The notes: generated by a model from the sequence alone, not told the origin. Positions 1-6,553 are shown, numbered from the stretch's first letter. The stretch is DNA of 9,575 nucleotides from Bacillota bacterium (GCA_012841005.1 DUVO01000319.1:1-9575); one strand, 5' to 3'. Made by a program: numbers and translations.

Positions 1-2
1 CG

Positions 3-863
3 GGTAACATTGTTGCGATTCGTCCCCTGCAGAATGGTGTTATCGCAGATTATGATATTACCGAAGGTATGTTGAAACATTTTATCAGTAAGGTATGCGG
101 CAGCCGTTTGCTTTTGCGGCCCCGGATTATGGTCTGTATTCCCTCGGGAGTTACCACGGTGGAGAAAAGGGCTGTGGTGGAGGCCGCCATGCGGGCCGGG
201 GCCAGGAAAACCTATTTAATTGAAGAACCCCTGGCTGCTGCCCTGGGTGCCGGTCTTGATATAAGTGAGCCCAGAGGTAATATGGTGGTTGATGTGGGTG
301 GAGGAACCACAGATATCGCCGTGATGTCCCTGGGCGGGGTTGTGTTGAGCCAGTCCCTCCGGATCGGTGGAGATGATTTCGACGAAAGCATTATTCGTTA
401 TATAAAAAGGGTGTACAACCTTATGATCGGGGAGCGGACCGCTGAGGAGGTGAAGATCAATATCGGTACTGCTGATCCCCAGGGGCGGAAGGAGAGTATT
501 GAAATCAGGGGGCGGGACCTGGTTACAGGCTTGCCCAAGAACATTCGGGTAACATCAGAAGAGACGCTGGAGGCTATGGTGGAACCCCTGGCCAGCATTG
601 TGGATGGGGTGAAGGCAGTTTTGGAAAAGACCCCACCGGAGTTGGCAGCCGATATAATGGACCGGGGTGTAATCATGACCGGCGGGGGAGCTCTCCTCCA
701 TGGTCTGGACAGGCTATTGGCCCGGGAGACGGGGCTTCCCATACATGTGGCCGAGGACCCTATTTCCTGTGTGGCCCTGGGTACCGGGAAGGCCCTGGAC
801 AGTTTTGAATCCCTCAACCTAAAAGGGAATGTCAGCAGTCTGCACCGGGTTGTGAGCAACTAG
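3..863 (+). CDS. mbl: MreB/Mbl-family cell-shape actin homologue (5' truncated by window edge)
   Basis: Bacterial actin of the MreB/Mbl family, which forms membrane-associated filaments that direct lateral cell-wall synthesis. The reading frame is open from base 3, and its first visible residues (GNIVAIRPLQNGVIADYDIT) match the segment near residue 57 of Mbl. About 55 N-terminal residues, including the first phosphate loop, therefore lie outside the window. Visible family marks are the phosphate-2 motif VVDVGGGTTDIAVMS, the IGERTAEEVK segment, the IRGRDLVTGLP segment, and the adenosine motif GVIMTGGGALLHGLDRLL near the C-terminus. The first ATG in frame, at 69, is internal and not the start. 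I prefer Mbl over MreB because flgF/flgG-like genes and fabZ follow, the order seen at B. subtilis mbl. The family is secure; the paralogue name is inferred from context. Confidence 0.93.
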   Translation, partial: GNIVAIRPLQNGVIADYDITEGMLKHFISKVCGSRLLLRPRIMVCIPSGVTTVEKRAVVEAAMRAGARKTYLIEEPLAAALGAGLDISEPRGNMVVDVGGGTTDIAVMSLGGVVLSQSLRIGGDDFDESIIRYIKRVYNLMIGERTAEEVKINIGTADPQGRKESIEIRGRDLVTGLPKNIRVTSEETLEAMVEPLASIVDGVKAVLEKTPPELAADIMDRGVIMTGGGALLHGLDRLLARETGLPIHVAEDPISCVALGTGKALDSFESLNLKGNVSSLHRVVSN

Positions 864-877
864 CCCGGAGCAGATTT

Positions 878-910
878 TGCCCTGTCGGGCAGATGGGAAT
901 TTTCCTTTTT
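878..910 (+). terminator. possible weak terminator after mbl
   Basis: A short perfect hairpin, TGCCC (878-882) with GGGCA (887-891) and a 4-base loop, is followed after 7 bases by a T-rich run (899-910). The gap between stem and T-run is long for an intrinsic terminator, so this may only attenuate read-through into the flagellar genes. Confidence 0.3.
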
Positions 911-931
911 CCGGTTTTATTACCCAACAGG

Positions 932-940
932 AAAGGAGGT
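932..940 (+). promoter_or_regulatory. ribosome binding site fixing the flgF-like start at GTG 950
   Basis: AAAGGAGGT, a near-perfect match to the 16S anti-SD, lies 10 bases upstream of GTG 950. It decides for that GTG over the upstream in-frame ATG at 893, which would add 19 residues unlike any flagellar rod protein. Confidence 0.85.
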
Positions 941-949
941 GGCATAACG

Positions 950-1678
950 GTGATTCGTGGCTTATATACTTCAGCCAGCGGCATGGCGGCTCAACTTAAG
1001 GCCCAGGATGTCAGTGCCAACAATTTGGCCAATGTCAATACCGCCGGATTTAAGAAGGATATCCCCACCTTTGTTGCCTTTCCTGAATTGTTTTTACACC
1101 GGCTCAACGATGGCACGCCGGGTGTGATGGGGACAAGCCCTCTCCCAGCTCCCGTCGGTACCCTGGGGACAGGGGTTTGCCTGGAAGAGGTGGTGACTGG
1201 CCGGAGCCAGGGAGCTGTGCAGGAAACCGGCCGGGAGCTGGATTTTGCCCTGGACGGGGAAGGCTTTTTTGTCGTGAACACACCCTGGGGCAGGCGGTAT
1301 ACCCGCAACGGCAGTTTTAAAGAGGGCCCCGGTGGGGAACTGGTGACAGCGGCAGGGTATCAGGTATTGGGCAAAAATGGAACGGTGATTTATACGGGGA
1401 CGGGAGACCTGGCGGACCAGCTGCTGGTGGTAAATTTCCCCCCCGGGACAGACCTGACCAAGGAGGGAGACAGCCTTTACAATGCTTCTACGCCGAGACA
1501 GGCTGTGGCCCAGCCCCGGGTAATCCAGGGGGCACTGGAACAGGCCAACGTAAATGTGGTCACTGCCATGGTGGAAATGATTGCCGGCATGCGGGCCTAT
1601 GAGGCCAACCAAAGGGCGCTCCAGACCCAGGACCAAACCCTGGAGAAAGCCGTCAATGAAGTGGGTAGGATAAGATAG
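950..1678 (+). CDS. flhO: flagellar basal-body rod protein, FlgF/FlhO-like
   Basis: 242-residue protein of the flagellar rod/hook family, expected to polymerise in the basal-body rod after export by the flagellar type III apparatus. The N-terminus (MIRGLYTSASGMAAQLKAQD, then SANNLANVNTAGFKK at residues 22-36) is the conserved rod domain. The middle has the family pattern ELDFALDGEGFFVVNTPWG followed by YTRNGSFK. The C-terminal segment, with MRAYEANQRALQTQDQTLEK, is the second half of the terminal coiled coil. GTG start chosen by the strong ribosome site. It sits between mbl and an flgG-like gene, the position of B. subtilis flhO. FlgF and FlgG are hard to separate by eye; order and length favour FlgF/FlhO. 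Confidence 0.9.
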   Translation: MIRGLYTSASGMAAQLKAQDVSANNLANVNTAGFKKDIPTFVAFPELFLHRLNDGTPGVMGTSPLPAPVGTLGTGVCLEEVVTGRSQGAVQETGRELDFALDGEGFFVVNTPWGRRYTRNGSFKEGPGGELVTAAGYQVLGKNGTVIYTGTGDLADQLLVVNFPPGTDLTKEGDSLYNASTPRQAVAQPRVIQGALEQANVNVVTAMVEMIAGMRAYEANQRALQTQDQTLEKAVNEVGRIR

Positions 1679-1683
1679 TATGC

Positions 1684-1735
1684 GGGGCTGGACTGGTTGA
1701 CAGAAGCCCCTTTGCTGCCGAACGACAGAGGCAGC
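1684..1735 (+). other. two tandem hairpins between the flgF-like and flgG-like genes
   Basis: Two perfect 6-bp stems stand side by side in the 113-base gap. GGGGCT (1684-1689) pairs with AGCCCC (1705-1710) and is followed by TTT. GCTGCC (1714-1719) pairs with GGCAGC (1730-1735) and is followed by GGTTT. T-runs are short, so they look more like RNA-processing, stability or attenuation elements than full terminators. Function is inferred from shape only. Confidence 0.4.
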
Positions 1736-1791
1736 GGTTTCATAATTGACGAAGAGTGCGGATTTGGCTGTAAAGAAGGGAGGAATACGGT

Positions 1792-2571
1792 ATGATGCGT
1801 GCCCTCTGGACGGCTGGTTCCGGGATGCGGGCCCAGCAGTTGAATATAGATGTGATTGCCCATAACCTGGCCAATGTCAATACCACCGGCTTTAAAAAGA
1901 GCCGGGTTGAATTCCAGGATCTTATCTATGAAACCATGCGGGGAGCGGGGACGAGGCAGGGCAATGCCAGTGCACCGGTAGGGCTCCAGGTAGGCCATGG
2001 GGTTCGTCCGGCTGCTACCCAGCGTTTATTTAGCCCCGGGAGCCTGCAGGAGACGGGGAATCCCCTGGATGTAGCCATAGAAGGGGCGGGTTTTTTTGAG
2101 GTGGAACTGCCCGATGGTTCAACGGCTTATACTCGTGATGGTAGTTTTAAGTTGGATGCCGATGGCTTCCTGGTTACCAGTGACGGCTATCTGCTGGTGC
2201 CGGAAGTAATGATTCCCCCTGAGGCGGAGGATATCAGCATCGGTCCCGACGGCATGATATCCTACCTCCTGGACGGGGAGCGGGAAGAGGGGGACCAGAT
2301 TACCCTGGTAACCTTCAGCAATCCTGCCGGTCTGGAAGCTATTGGCCGCAACCTCTACCGGGATACCGGTTCGACAGGAATGGTGGAGGTGGGGTTGGTT
2401 CCGGGAGAGAACTGTGGTACCCTTGCTTCCGGTTACCTGGAACTGGCCAACGTGCAGGTTGTGGAAGAGATGGTTAGCATGATTGTCGCCCAACGGGCCT
2501 ATGAGATCAGTGCCAAGGCCATCCAGGCAGCCGATGAGATGCTGGGTATGGCGAATAATCTCCGCCGTTAA
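1792..2571 (+). CDS. flhP: flagellar basal-body rod protein, FlgG/FlhP-like
   Basis: 259-residue distal-rod type protein, the usual FlgG length. The N-terminus [20 protein letters not shown] is almost the textbook FlgG start, followed by [18 protein letters not shown] (residues 21-38). [20 protein letters not shown] and [13 protein letters not shown] form the central domain entry. The C-terminus ([20 protein letters not shown], then [20 protein letters not shown]) is the typical FlgG terminal helix. GGGAGG (1778-1783) lies 8 bases before ATG 1792; a second ATG at 1795 is also usable. The adjacent FlgF-like gene and the downstream FlgJ-type gene make this a rod-assembly cluster. Other flagellar genes are not in view. 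Confidence 0.93.
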   Translation: MMRALWTAGSGMRAQQLNIDVIAHNLANVNTTGFKKSRVEFQDLIYETMRGAGTRQGNASAPVGLQVGHGVRPAATQRLFSPGSLQETGNPLDVAIEGAGFFEVELPDGSTAYTRDGSFKLDADGFLVTSDGYLLVPEVMIPPEAEDISIGPDGMISYLLDGEREEGDQITLVTFSNPAGLEAIGRNLYRDTGSTGMVEVGLVPGENCGTLASGYLELANVQVVEEMVSMIVAQRAYEISAKAIQAADEMLGMANNLRR

Positions 2572-2637
2572 GCATATATATAAGGTAGTGGTTTTATCCC
2601 GGAAGTCCCGCGCGGGGTGAGCTACCTGATTCGATGC

Positions 2638-2644
2638 GAGGTGG
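2638..2644 (+). promoter_or_regulatory. ribosome binding site supporting GTG 2650 for the ECF S-component gene
   Basis: GAGGTGG ends 5 bases before GTG 2650. The earlier in-frame GTG at 2617 is preceded only by CCCGCGCGGG, a perfect palindrome (2607-2616), with no convincing ribosome site. Starting at 2650 also gives the usual short N-terminus of this family. Confidence 0.6.
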
Positions 2645-2649
2645 CGGAT

Positions 2650-3168
2650 GTGAAGGCACAATTTATAACCCGTACCGCTGTTCTGGCAGCCATAACCCTG
2701 GCCATACAGGCGCTGGGTCTTCCACCCCAGTTCAGGGGTCCGGCTTTAAATGCCATGCTCCTGTTAGGTACGATTTTCGTTGGACCGGCTGCCGGAATGC
2801 TGATTGGGGTATTGTCACCCTGGGTGGCCCTGGTCTGGGAACTCATGTCCCCGGTTTTGGCCCCGGCAGTACCCTTTCTTATCCTGGGCAATGTTGCCTA
2901 TGTACTTCTCTTTGCCCGGCTCAGCAGTTGGGCGGGCTGGTATACAGCACTGGCGGCAGGGGGAATTGGGAAATATGTAATACTGGCTGGAGGGGTGAAT
3001 TTCCTCCTTCGCCTACCCCGGCCACTGGCCGCCACCCTGGTGACACCGGAACTTTTTGCTGCCCTGATGGGCGGTGCTGTCGCCCTGGTAATTGCCCAGC
3101 TTTTGGCTGGCGTGGCGGCAGAACCCGAGTTTGTCCTGGGAAGGAAGGTAAGAAACAATGACCGTTAA
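2650..3168 (+). CDS. ECF transporter S component (substrate unknown)
   Basis: 172-residue integral membrane protein, mostly Ala/Leu/Val/Gly with few charges. It resembles the substrate-binding S subunits of energy-coupling factor (vitamin/metal) importers, which work with shared EcfA ATPases and EcfT. Hydrophobic stretches lie roughly at residues 9-24, 33-53, 58-66, 69-89, 96-116 and 135-156, suggesting about six membrane segments. The entry LGLPPQFRGPALNAMLL and the later SPVLAPAVPFLILGN resemble clostridial S components often annotated without a substrate. No ecfA or ecfT gene lies nearby, which is normal for group II systems. The gene sits between flgG-like and flgJ-like genes and overlaps the latter by 11 bases, so it is co-transcribed with rod genes. 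If the start is GTG 2617, the protein is 11 residues longer. Family assignment is from pattern memory; the substrate cannot be read. Confidence 0.7.
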   Translation: MKAQFITRTAVLAAITLAIQALGLPPQFRGPALNAMLLLGTIFVGPAAGMLIGVLSPWVALVWELMSPVLAPAVPFLILGNVAYVLLFARLSSWAGWYTALAAGGIGKYVILAGGVNFLLRLPRPLAATLVTPELFAALMGGAVALVIAQLLAGVAAEPEFVLGRKVRNNDR

Positions 3169-3472
3169 CTTGCCATCTGCCCCTTACCTGACTGGGGAAA
3201 CGGGCAAGGTTGCTGCCCAAGGGGTGGACAAGCAAAGAAAAGAGGGAGATAAACTCCTGGAAGCCTGCCAGGAATTCGAAGCCATCTTCTGGCAGCAAAT
3301 CCTGCGGCAGATGCGTCGCAGTATTCCCAAATCCGGTCTTATGGACGGAGGGACCGGAGAAGAAATCTTTCAGGACTTCCTTGACGAGGAATATGCCCGG
3401 ACCCTGGCCCGCCAAGGTGCCGGGTCCCTGGCCTACATGCTTTATGAACAGCTTCGTTTAGGGGAAGAATAG
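3158..3472 (+). CDS. stand-alone FlgJ-type rod-binding protein
   Basis: 104-residue protein equivalent to the N-terminal half of FlgJ (rod-binding domain). In FlgJ this part caps and scaffolds the growing flagellar rod in the periplasm/cell wall; the muramidase half is absent, as in many Firmicutes. The domain runs about residues 32-99: LLEACQEFEAIFWQQILRQM, then a linker with GLMDGGTGEEIFQDFLDEEY, then ARQGAGSLAYMLYEQL. The first 30 residues are polar and variable, as usual. ATG 3158 lies inside the end of the S-component gene, with GGAAGGAAGG just upstream, so the two are probably translationally coupled. Clustering with flgF/flgG-like genes supports the role. Confidence 0.85.
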   Translation: MTVNLPSAPYLTGETGKVAAQGVDKQRKEGDKLLEACQEFEAIFWQQILRQMRRSIPKSGLMDGGTGEEIFQDFLDEEYARTLARQGAGSLAYMLYEQLRLGEE

Positions 3473-3778
3473 GTGTGGAAGGGTTAAGGGTATATCCGGC
3501 CGGTATTCTGGTTGGAAAAACAGACTGCACCTTGGCTAGTGGCCGGCCTGCCCGGTGCATGGTAGGGGACGCCCCGCGGTGTTCCAGGCTGGGTTAACCC
3601 CATTTACCTATCTTGTCTGCTTGTGACCGCCCCCGGAACAAAGAAAAAGGGAGGGCGGCCATGTTTTTTGGCACTCTTCTTTTTTTGGAGCTGGCTATTG
3701 GCTGCTTTGAGGTTTGACTGTTTCTTCCTGTGCCTTGACTTTAGTTTAAGATACTGCAAATAAAGGGAGGTTTTTCCT
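3473..3778 (+). other. intergenic spacer between the flagellar cluster and fabZ
   Basis: A 306-base gap. Contents I can support are a candidate intrinsic terminator (3627-3669) and a possible 18-codon ORF behind a good ribosome site (3661-3717). Two CCGGCC-rich palindromes (CCGGCCGG near 3497, GGCCGGCC near 3541) lie in its first part. A TTGACT box at 3735-3740 has no good -10 box at 16-18 bases. A 40-codon GTG ORF at 3475-3597 shows no recognisable family. Confidence 0.6.
3627..3669 (+). terminator. candidate intrinsic terminator ending the flagellar cluster
   Basis: CCGCCC (3627-3632) pairs with GGGCGG (3653-3658) around a 20-base, A-rich loop, and TTTTTT (3664-3669) follows after 5 bases. 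The large loop makes it less than ideal. The stem can be lengthened by pairing extra C and G bases with a bulge. Confidence 0.5.
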
Positions 3779-4210
3779 ATGTATGGTATGAAGGAGATCC
3801 AGGCGGTCCTGCCCCACCGCTACCCTTTCCTCCTGGTGGACCGGATCCTGGAGGTGGAAGGGGGAAGACGGGCAGTGGGATTGAAAAATGTAACCAGCAA
3901 TGAACCCTTTTTCCAGGGACATTTCCCCGGCCACCCCATCATGCCGGGTGTTCTGATTGTCGAAGCCCTGGCCCAGGTGGCGGCCTTTGCCGTACTGGGG
4001 ATGGATGAGGCGGGTGATAAACTGGGCTATTTCACCGGCATTGACAAGTTTCGCTTTCGCCGCCCGGTAATCCCGGGGGACCAACTCCGGTTGGAGGTGG
4101 AGCTTCTGCGGCTGCGGTCCAGCATGGGCAAGGCCCGGGTCAGGGCCACGGTGGAAGGCGAAGTCGCTGCTGAGGGGGAAATCACCTTTGCCATTGTAGA
4201 AAGAGGATAA
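3779..4210 (+). CDS. fabZ: (3R)-hydroxyacyl-[acyl-carrier-protein] dehydratase FabZ
   Basis: 143-residue hot-dog-fold enzyme that removes water from 3-hydroxyacyl-ACP in type II fatty-acid elongation (cytoplasm). The full family pattern is visible. [19 protein letters not shown] is at residues 7-25, the catalytic His48 lies in [15 protein letters not shown], the catalytic Glu62 in [11 protein letters not shown], and [15 protein letters not shown] follows. His48/Glu62 correspond to His49/Glu63 of Pseudomonas FabZ. GGGAGG (3765-3770) is 8 bases before ATG 3779, which favours this ATG over the one at 3788. It follows the flagellar rod genes as in B. subtilis, but the 306-base gap with a terminator suggests separate transcription. 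A candidate terminator follows it. Confidence 0.97.
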   Translation: MYGMKEIQAVLPHRYPFLLVDRILEVEGGRRAVGLKNVTSNEPFFQGHFPGHPIMPGVLIVEALAQVAAFAVLGMDEAGDKLGYFTGIDKFRFRRPVIPGDQLRLEVELLRLRSSMGKARVRATVEGEVAAEGEITFAIVERG

Positions 4211-4242
4211 GCAGGGGCAGTCCCCGGGGAGCAAGTTGTATG

Positions 4243-4269
4243 CAGAGGCGCAATTGCCTGTCTGTTTTT
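4243..4269 (+). terminator. candidate intrinsic terminator after fabZ
   Basis: CAGAGGC (4243-4249) pairs with GCCT..CTG (4256-4264, with a 2-base GT bulge) around a 6-base loop, and five T (4265-4269) follow at once. It starts 33 bases after the fabZ stop. Confidence 0.6.
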
Positions 4270-4285
4270 CTAGCCGGTAATTGCC

Positions 4286-4471
4286 ATGGATTATCCTAAT
4301 GGGGGAAAGGTGTTAGTATGGGCATTAGGTAGTACGTGGGACTGCTGGATTCTTTCTATTGAACCGGGATTCTATATTCCGAACTTTGGTGGGGTTCGGA
4401 TTGAAGATGAAGTTCTTGTAACCAAGGATGGCTGTGAGAACATTACTAAGTGCCGTCATGTAGCCTGGTAA
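4286..4471 (+). pseudogene. C-terminal remnant of an M24-family (Xaa-Pro dipeptidase-type) metallopeptidase
   Basis: A 61-codon ORF whose residues 23-54 (LSIEPGFYIPNFGGVRIEDE, then VLVTKDGCENIT) are the last conserved block of M24 'pita-bread' peptidases such as prolidase or PepQ. The two glutamates that bind the second metal are present at E26 and E40. Their 14-residue spacing equals that of E313/E327 in Pyrococcus prolidase. Everything upstream that should supply the two Asp ligands and the metal/catalytic His (GHG..H region) is missing: the first 20 or so residues do not resemble the family, and fabZ ends only 75 bases earlier. An intact member has about 350 residues, so this is a decayed fragment, not a working enzyme. 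It lies just upstream of a dipeptide/oligopeptide transporter ATPase, so peptide use may once have been encoded here. Confidence 0.65.
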
Positions 4472-4544
4472 TACCCCTGCTTGGTGCAGGTAGGAGGGAG
4501 GAAAATGCCTGCCCAGGATCTTAAGCCAGCAAAAAGGGGGTTAG

Positions 4545-5552
4545 ATGTATTTGGTACCATTGCTCAAAGTGGAGAACCTGCAGGTTGATTTTAAGGTAGA
4601 TGAAGGTACTATAACAGTTGTCAATGGAGTGAACCTGACCATCGACGAAGGCGAAGTTGTTGCCCTGGTTGGGGAAAGCGGCAGTGGCAAAAGTATGACC
4701 TGCCTCTCCCTCCTGCGCCTGGTCTCCGGTCCGTCTGGTAGAATTTCCCGGGGCCGGATCCTGTTGCGGGGTGAAGATCTGCTGTTGAAATCGGAGCGGG
4801 AAATGCAGCGGATCCGGGGCAATGACATTGCAATGATATTTCAGGAACCGATGACTTCACTGAATCCCGTTTTTACCGTTGGCGATCAACTCTGTGAATC
4901 TATCATTCTCCACCAGAAGGTAGGGAAGAAAGAGGCATGGACCCGGGCGATTGAGATGCTCCGGCTGGTACAGATTCCCCTGGCAGAGAAGAGGATGTAC
5001 GAATACCCCCACCAGCTATCAGGCGGTATGCGGCAACGGGTGATGATCGCCATGGCCCTTTCCTGTAATCCGAAAATTTTGATAGCCGATGAGCCGACCA
5101 CCGCCCTGGATGTCACCATTCAGGCCCAAATCATGGAATTGATGAAGGAATTGAACCGGCGGTTGGGCACAGCCATCATCCTGGTATCCCATGACCTGGG
5201 CATAGTGGCTGAGATAGCCGACCGGGTTGCGGTCATGTATGCGGGCCAGGTAGTGGAGGAGGCGGACGTGGAGGACCTATTCGATTCTCCTGCCCATCCC
5301 TATACCAGGGGATTACTAGAGTGCCGGCCTTCCCTCAACAAGGAGCTGGAGCGTCTATATGCCATTCGGGGCGTAGTTCCAGACCCGTCCCAGTTTCCCT
5401 CGGGTTGTAGATTTCATCCCCGCTGTCAAGAGGTCCGGACAGCCTGTCAGGAACAATTGCCCCAGTTGAAGGAAATTGAGAAGGGGCACAAGGTCAGGTG
5501 CTGGTTGGCGACAGGACAGGCAGCAGAGATGCAGAAGATGGGGGGTAATTAG
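4545..5552 (+). CDS. dppD: dipeptide/oligopeptide ABC transporter ATP-binding protein, DppD/OppD-type
   Basis: 335-residue ATPase subunit that, with a DppF/OppF partner, powers import of di- or oligopeptides (or nickel in the related Nik systems) from the cytoplasmic face of two permeases. All ABC motifs are intact: Walker A GESGSGKS (43-50), Q-loop Q100 in MIFQEPMTSLNPVFTVG, signature LSGGMRQR (158-165), Walker B ILIADEPTTALD (E183 catalytic) and H-loop H216 in LVSHDLGIVAEIADRVAVMY. The C-terminal oligopeptide extension is present (PAHPYTRGLL, then GCRFHPRC). Cysteines C288, C294, C301 and C319 match the [4Fe-4S]-type Cys set known from DppD/OppD proteins. GGGGG (4536-4540) is a modest ribosome site 4 bases before ATG 4545. 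The broken partner gene follows 2 bases after the stop. No permease or binding-protein gene is in the window, so the peptide substrate is unassigned. Confidence 0.93.
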   Translation: MYLVPLLKVENLQVDFKVDEGTITVVNGVNLTIDEGEVVALVGESGSGKSMTCLSLLRLVSGPSGRISRGRILLRGEDLLLKSEREMQRIRGNDIAMIFQEPMTSLNPVFTVGDQLCESIILHQKVGKKEAWTRAIEMLRLVQIPLAEKRMYEYPHQLSGGMRQRVMIAMALSCNPKILIADEPTTALDVTIQAQIMELMKELNRRLGTAIILVSHDLGIVAEIADRVAVMYAGQVVEEADVEDLFDSPAHPYTRGLLECRPSLNKELERLYAIRGVVPDPSQFPSGCRFHPRCQEVRTACQEQLPQLKEIEKGHKVRCWLATGQAAEMQKMGGN

Positions 5553-5554
5553 GG

Positions 5555-6494
5555 GTGGACAAGCTGGTCGAACTTCAAAACGTAAAAAAATACTTCCCCC
5601 ATGGTACCAGTTTTTTTGGTTCTCCCACCGGGTGGGTGAAGGCCGTCGATGGTGTCAGCCTGACCATATCCTCCCAAACTACCTTTGGACTGCTGGGGGA
5701 AAGCGGGTGCGGGAAATCCACCCTGGGGAGGGTTTTGGTTCGCCTTCTTCCCATAACGGCAGGCAAGGTGTTTTTTGCGGGTAAGGATGTTTTCGCTGTC
5801 CCGGCGGGAGATGCAGATTGTTTTCCAGGATCCCTTTGGGTCTTTGAACCCGAGGATGACCGTTGGCGATATTATCGGTGAGCCCCTGGTAGTGCACAAT
5901 ATTTTTAAAAAGGCGGCGGATAGACGGCGGCGGGTGAAGGAGCTCCTGGAAGTTGTAGGATTACAACCTGCCTATGCCCACCGATATCCCCATGAATTTT
6001 CCGGGGGTCAGCGACAAAGGATTGCCATAGCCCGTGCCCTTGCCCTGCGGCCCCGATTTATTGTCTGTGATGAACCGGTTTCTGCCCTTGATGTCTCTAT
6101 CCAGTCCCAAATTATAAACCTGCTCCAGGACCTGCAGGAGCAGTTCGGGCTCACATATCTTTTTATATCCCATGATTTAAGTGTGGTAAAGCACATCTGC
6201 GACACTATTGCCGTTATGTATTTGGGGAAAATAGTCGAGGAGGCACCGGCCGGGGACCTGTATCATAACCCCCTTCATCCCTATACCCAGGCGTTAATGG
6301 GAGCCATACCGGCAGAACACCCGCGGGATCGGAAACAAAGGCAGCTGCTGGCAGGGGATGTCCCAAGTCCTATTAATCCGCCGCCGGGGTGCCGCTTCCA
6401 TACCAGATGTCCTAAAGCGAAGGATGTCTGCAAGCTGGAGGAGCCACAGATGCGGGAAATGGGCGGCCGCCGAGTTGCCTGCCATTTTTTCTAG
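5555..6494 (+). pseudogene. dppF: dipeptide/oligopeptide ABC transporter ATP-binding protein, DppF/OppF-type, frameshifted
   Basis: Second ATPase of a Dpp/Opp-type importer, split over two frames. The first part starts at GTG 5555 (six G at 5540-5545, 9 bases upstream) and holds Walker A GESGCGKS (residues 48-55), then [11 protein letters not shown]. After that the frame gives nonsense and stops at 5881. The family sequence resumes one frame over ([20 protein letters not shown], with the Q-loop), then signature [15 protein letters not shown], Walker [14 protein letters not shown]-loop [12 protein letters not shown], and the Cys-rich end CRFHTRC...C...C. The frame changes between about 5786 and 5813. 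E. coli OppF has about 15 residues between the GKD block and the Q-loop block; here there are about 8 plus one extra base. A net loss of about 20 bases would explain both. A full ATPase cannot be made by normal decoding. Confidence 0.85.
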
Positions 6495-6535
6495 CATAGA
6501 TAGTCCAGGATTTAGTTCACCCCACAATTGCAGAA

Positions 6536-6545
6536 GGAAAGGGGG
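6536..6545 (+). promoter_or_regulatory. ribosome binding site upstream of the regulator, pointing to an ATT start
   Basis: GGAAAGGGGG lies 8 bases before ATT 6554. It is the only good ribosome site in front of the regulator, and no ATG, GTG or TTG in the regulator's frame lies between it and GTG 6641. Confidence 0.45.
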
Positions 6546-6553
6546 CGGGACTT

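Noticed and set aside
1697..1702. Perfect TTGACA -35 box in the flgF-flgG gap
   Set aside because: The bases 16-18 positions downstream (around 1719-1725, GAACGA) do not resemble a -10 box, and the site lies in the loop of the first hairpin.
1746..1774. TTGACG - 17 bases - TGTAAA, promoter-like before flgG
   Set aside because: Transcription would begin near 1781, inside the flgG ribosome site at 1778-1783, leaving no usable leader.
2634..3161. Long second + strand ORF within the S-component gene
   Set aside because: Its product is rich in Gly, Cys and Pro with no membrane or domain pattern, while the other frame gives a clean membrane protein.
3475..3597. 40-codon GTG ORF just after the flgJ-like gene
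   Set aside because: A GGGGAAG site lies 7 bases upstream, but the product is Arg/Gly/Pro-rich with no family pattern and ends before the terminator; it may be chance in GC-rich DNA.
3735..3763. TTGACT box ahead of fabZ as a sigma-A promoter
   Set aside because: The best hexamer at 17 bases spacing is AAATAA, a poor -10 box, and it lies just before the ribosome site. A fabZ promoter must exist but I cannot place it.
5775..6494. Reading the second half of dppF as an independent gene starting at TTG 5775
   Set aside because: It lacks Walker A, starts in the middle of the ATPase domain and has no ribosome site; it is the continuation of the frameshifted gene.
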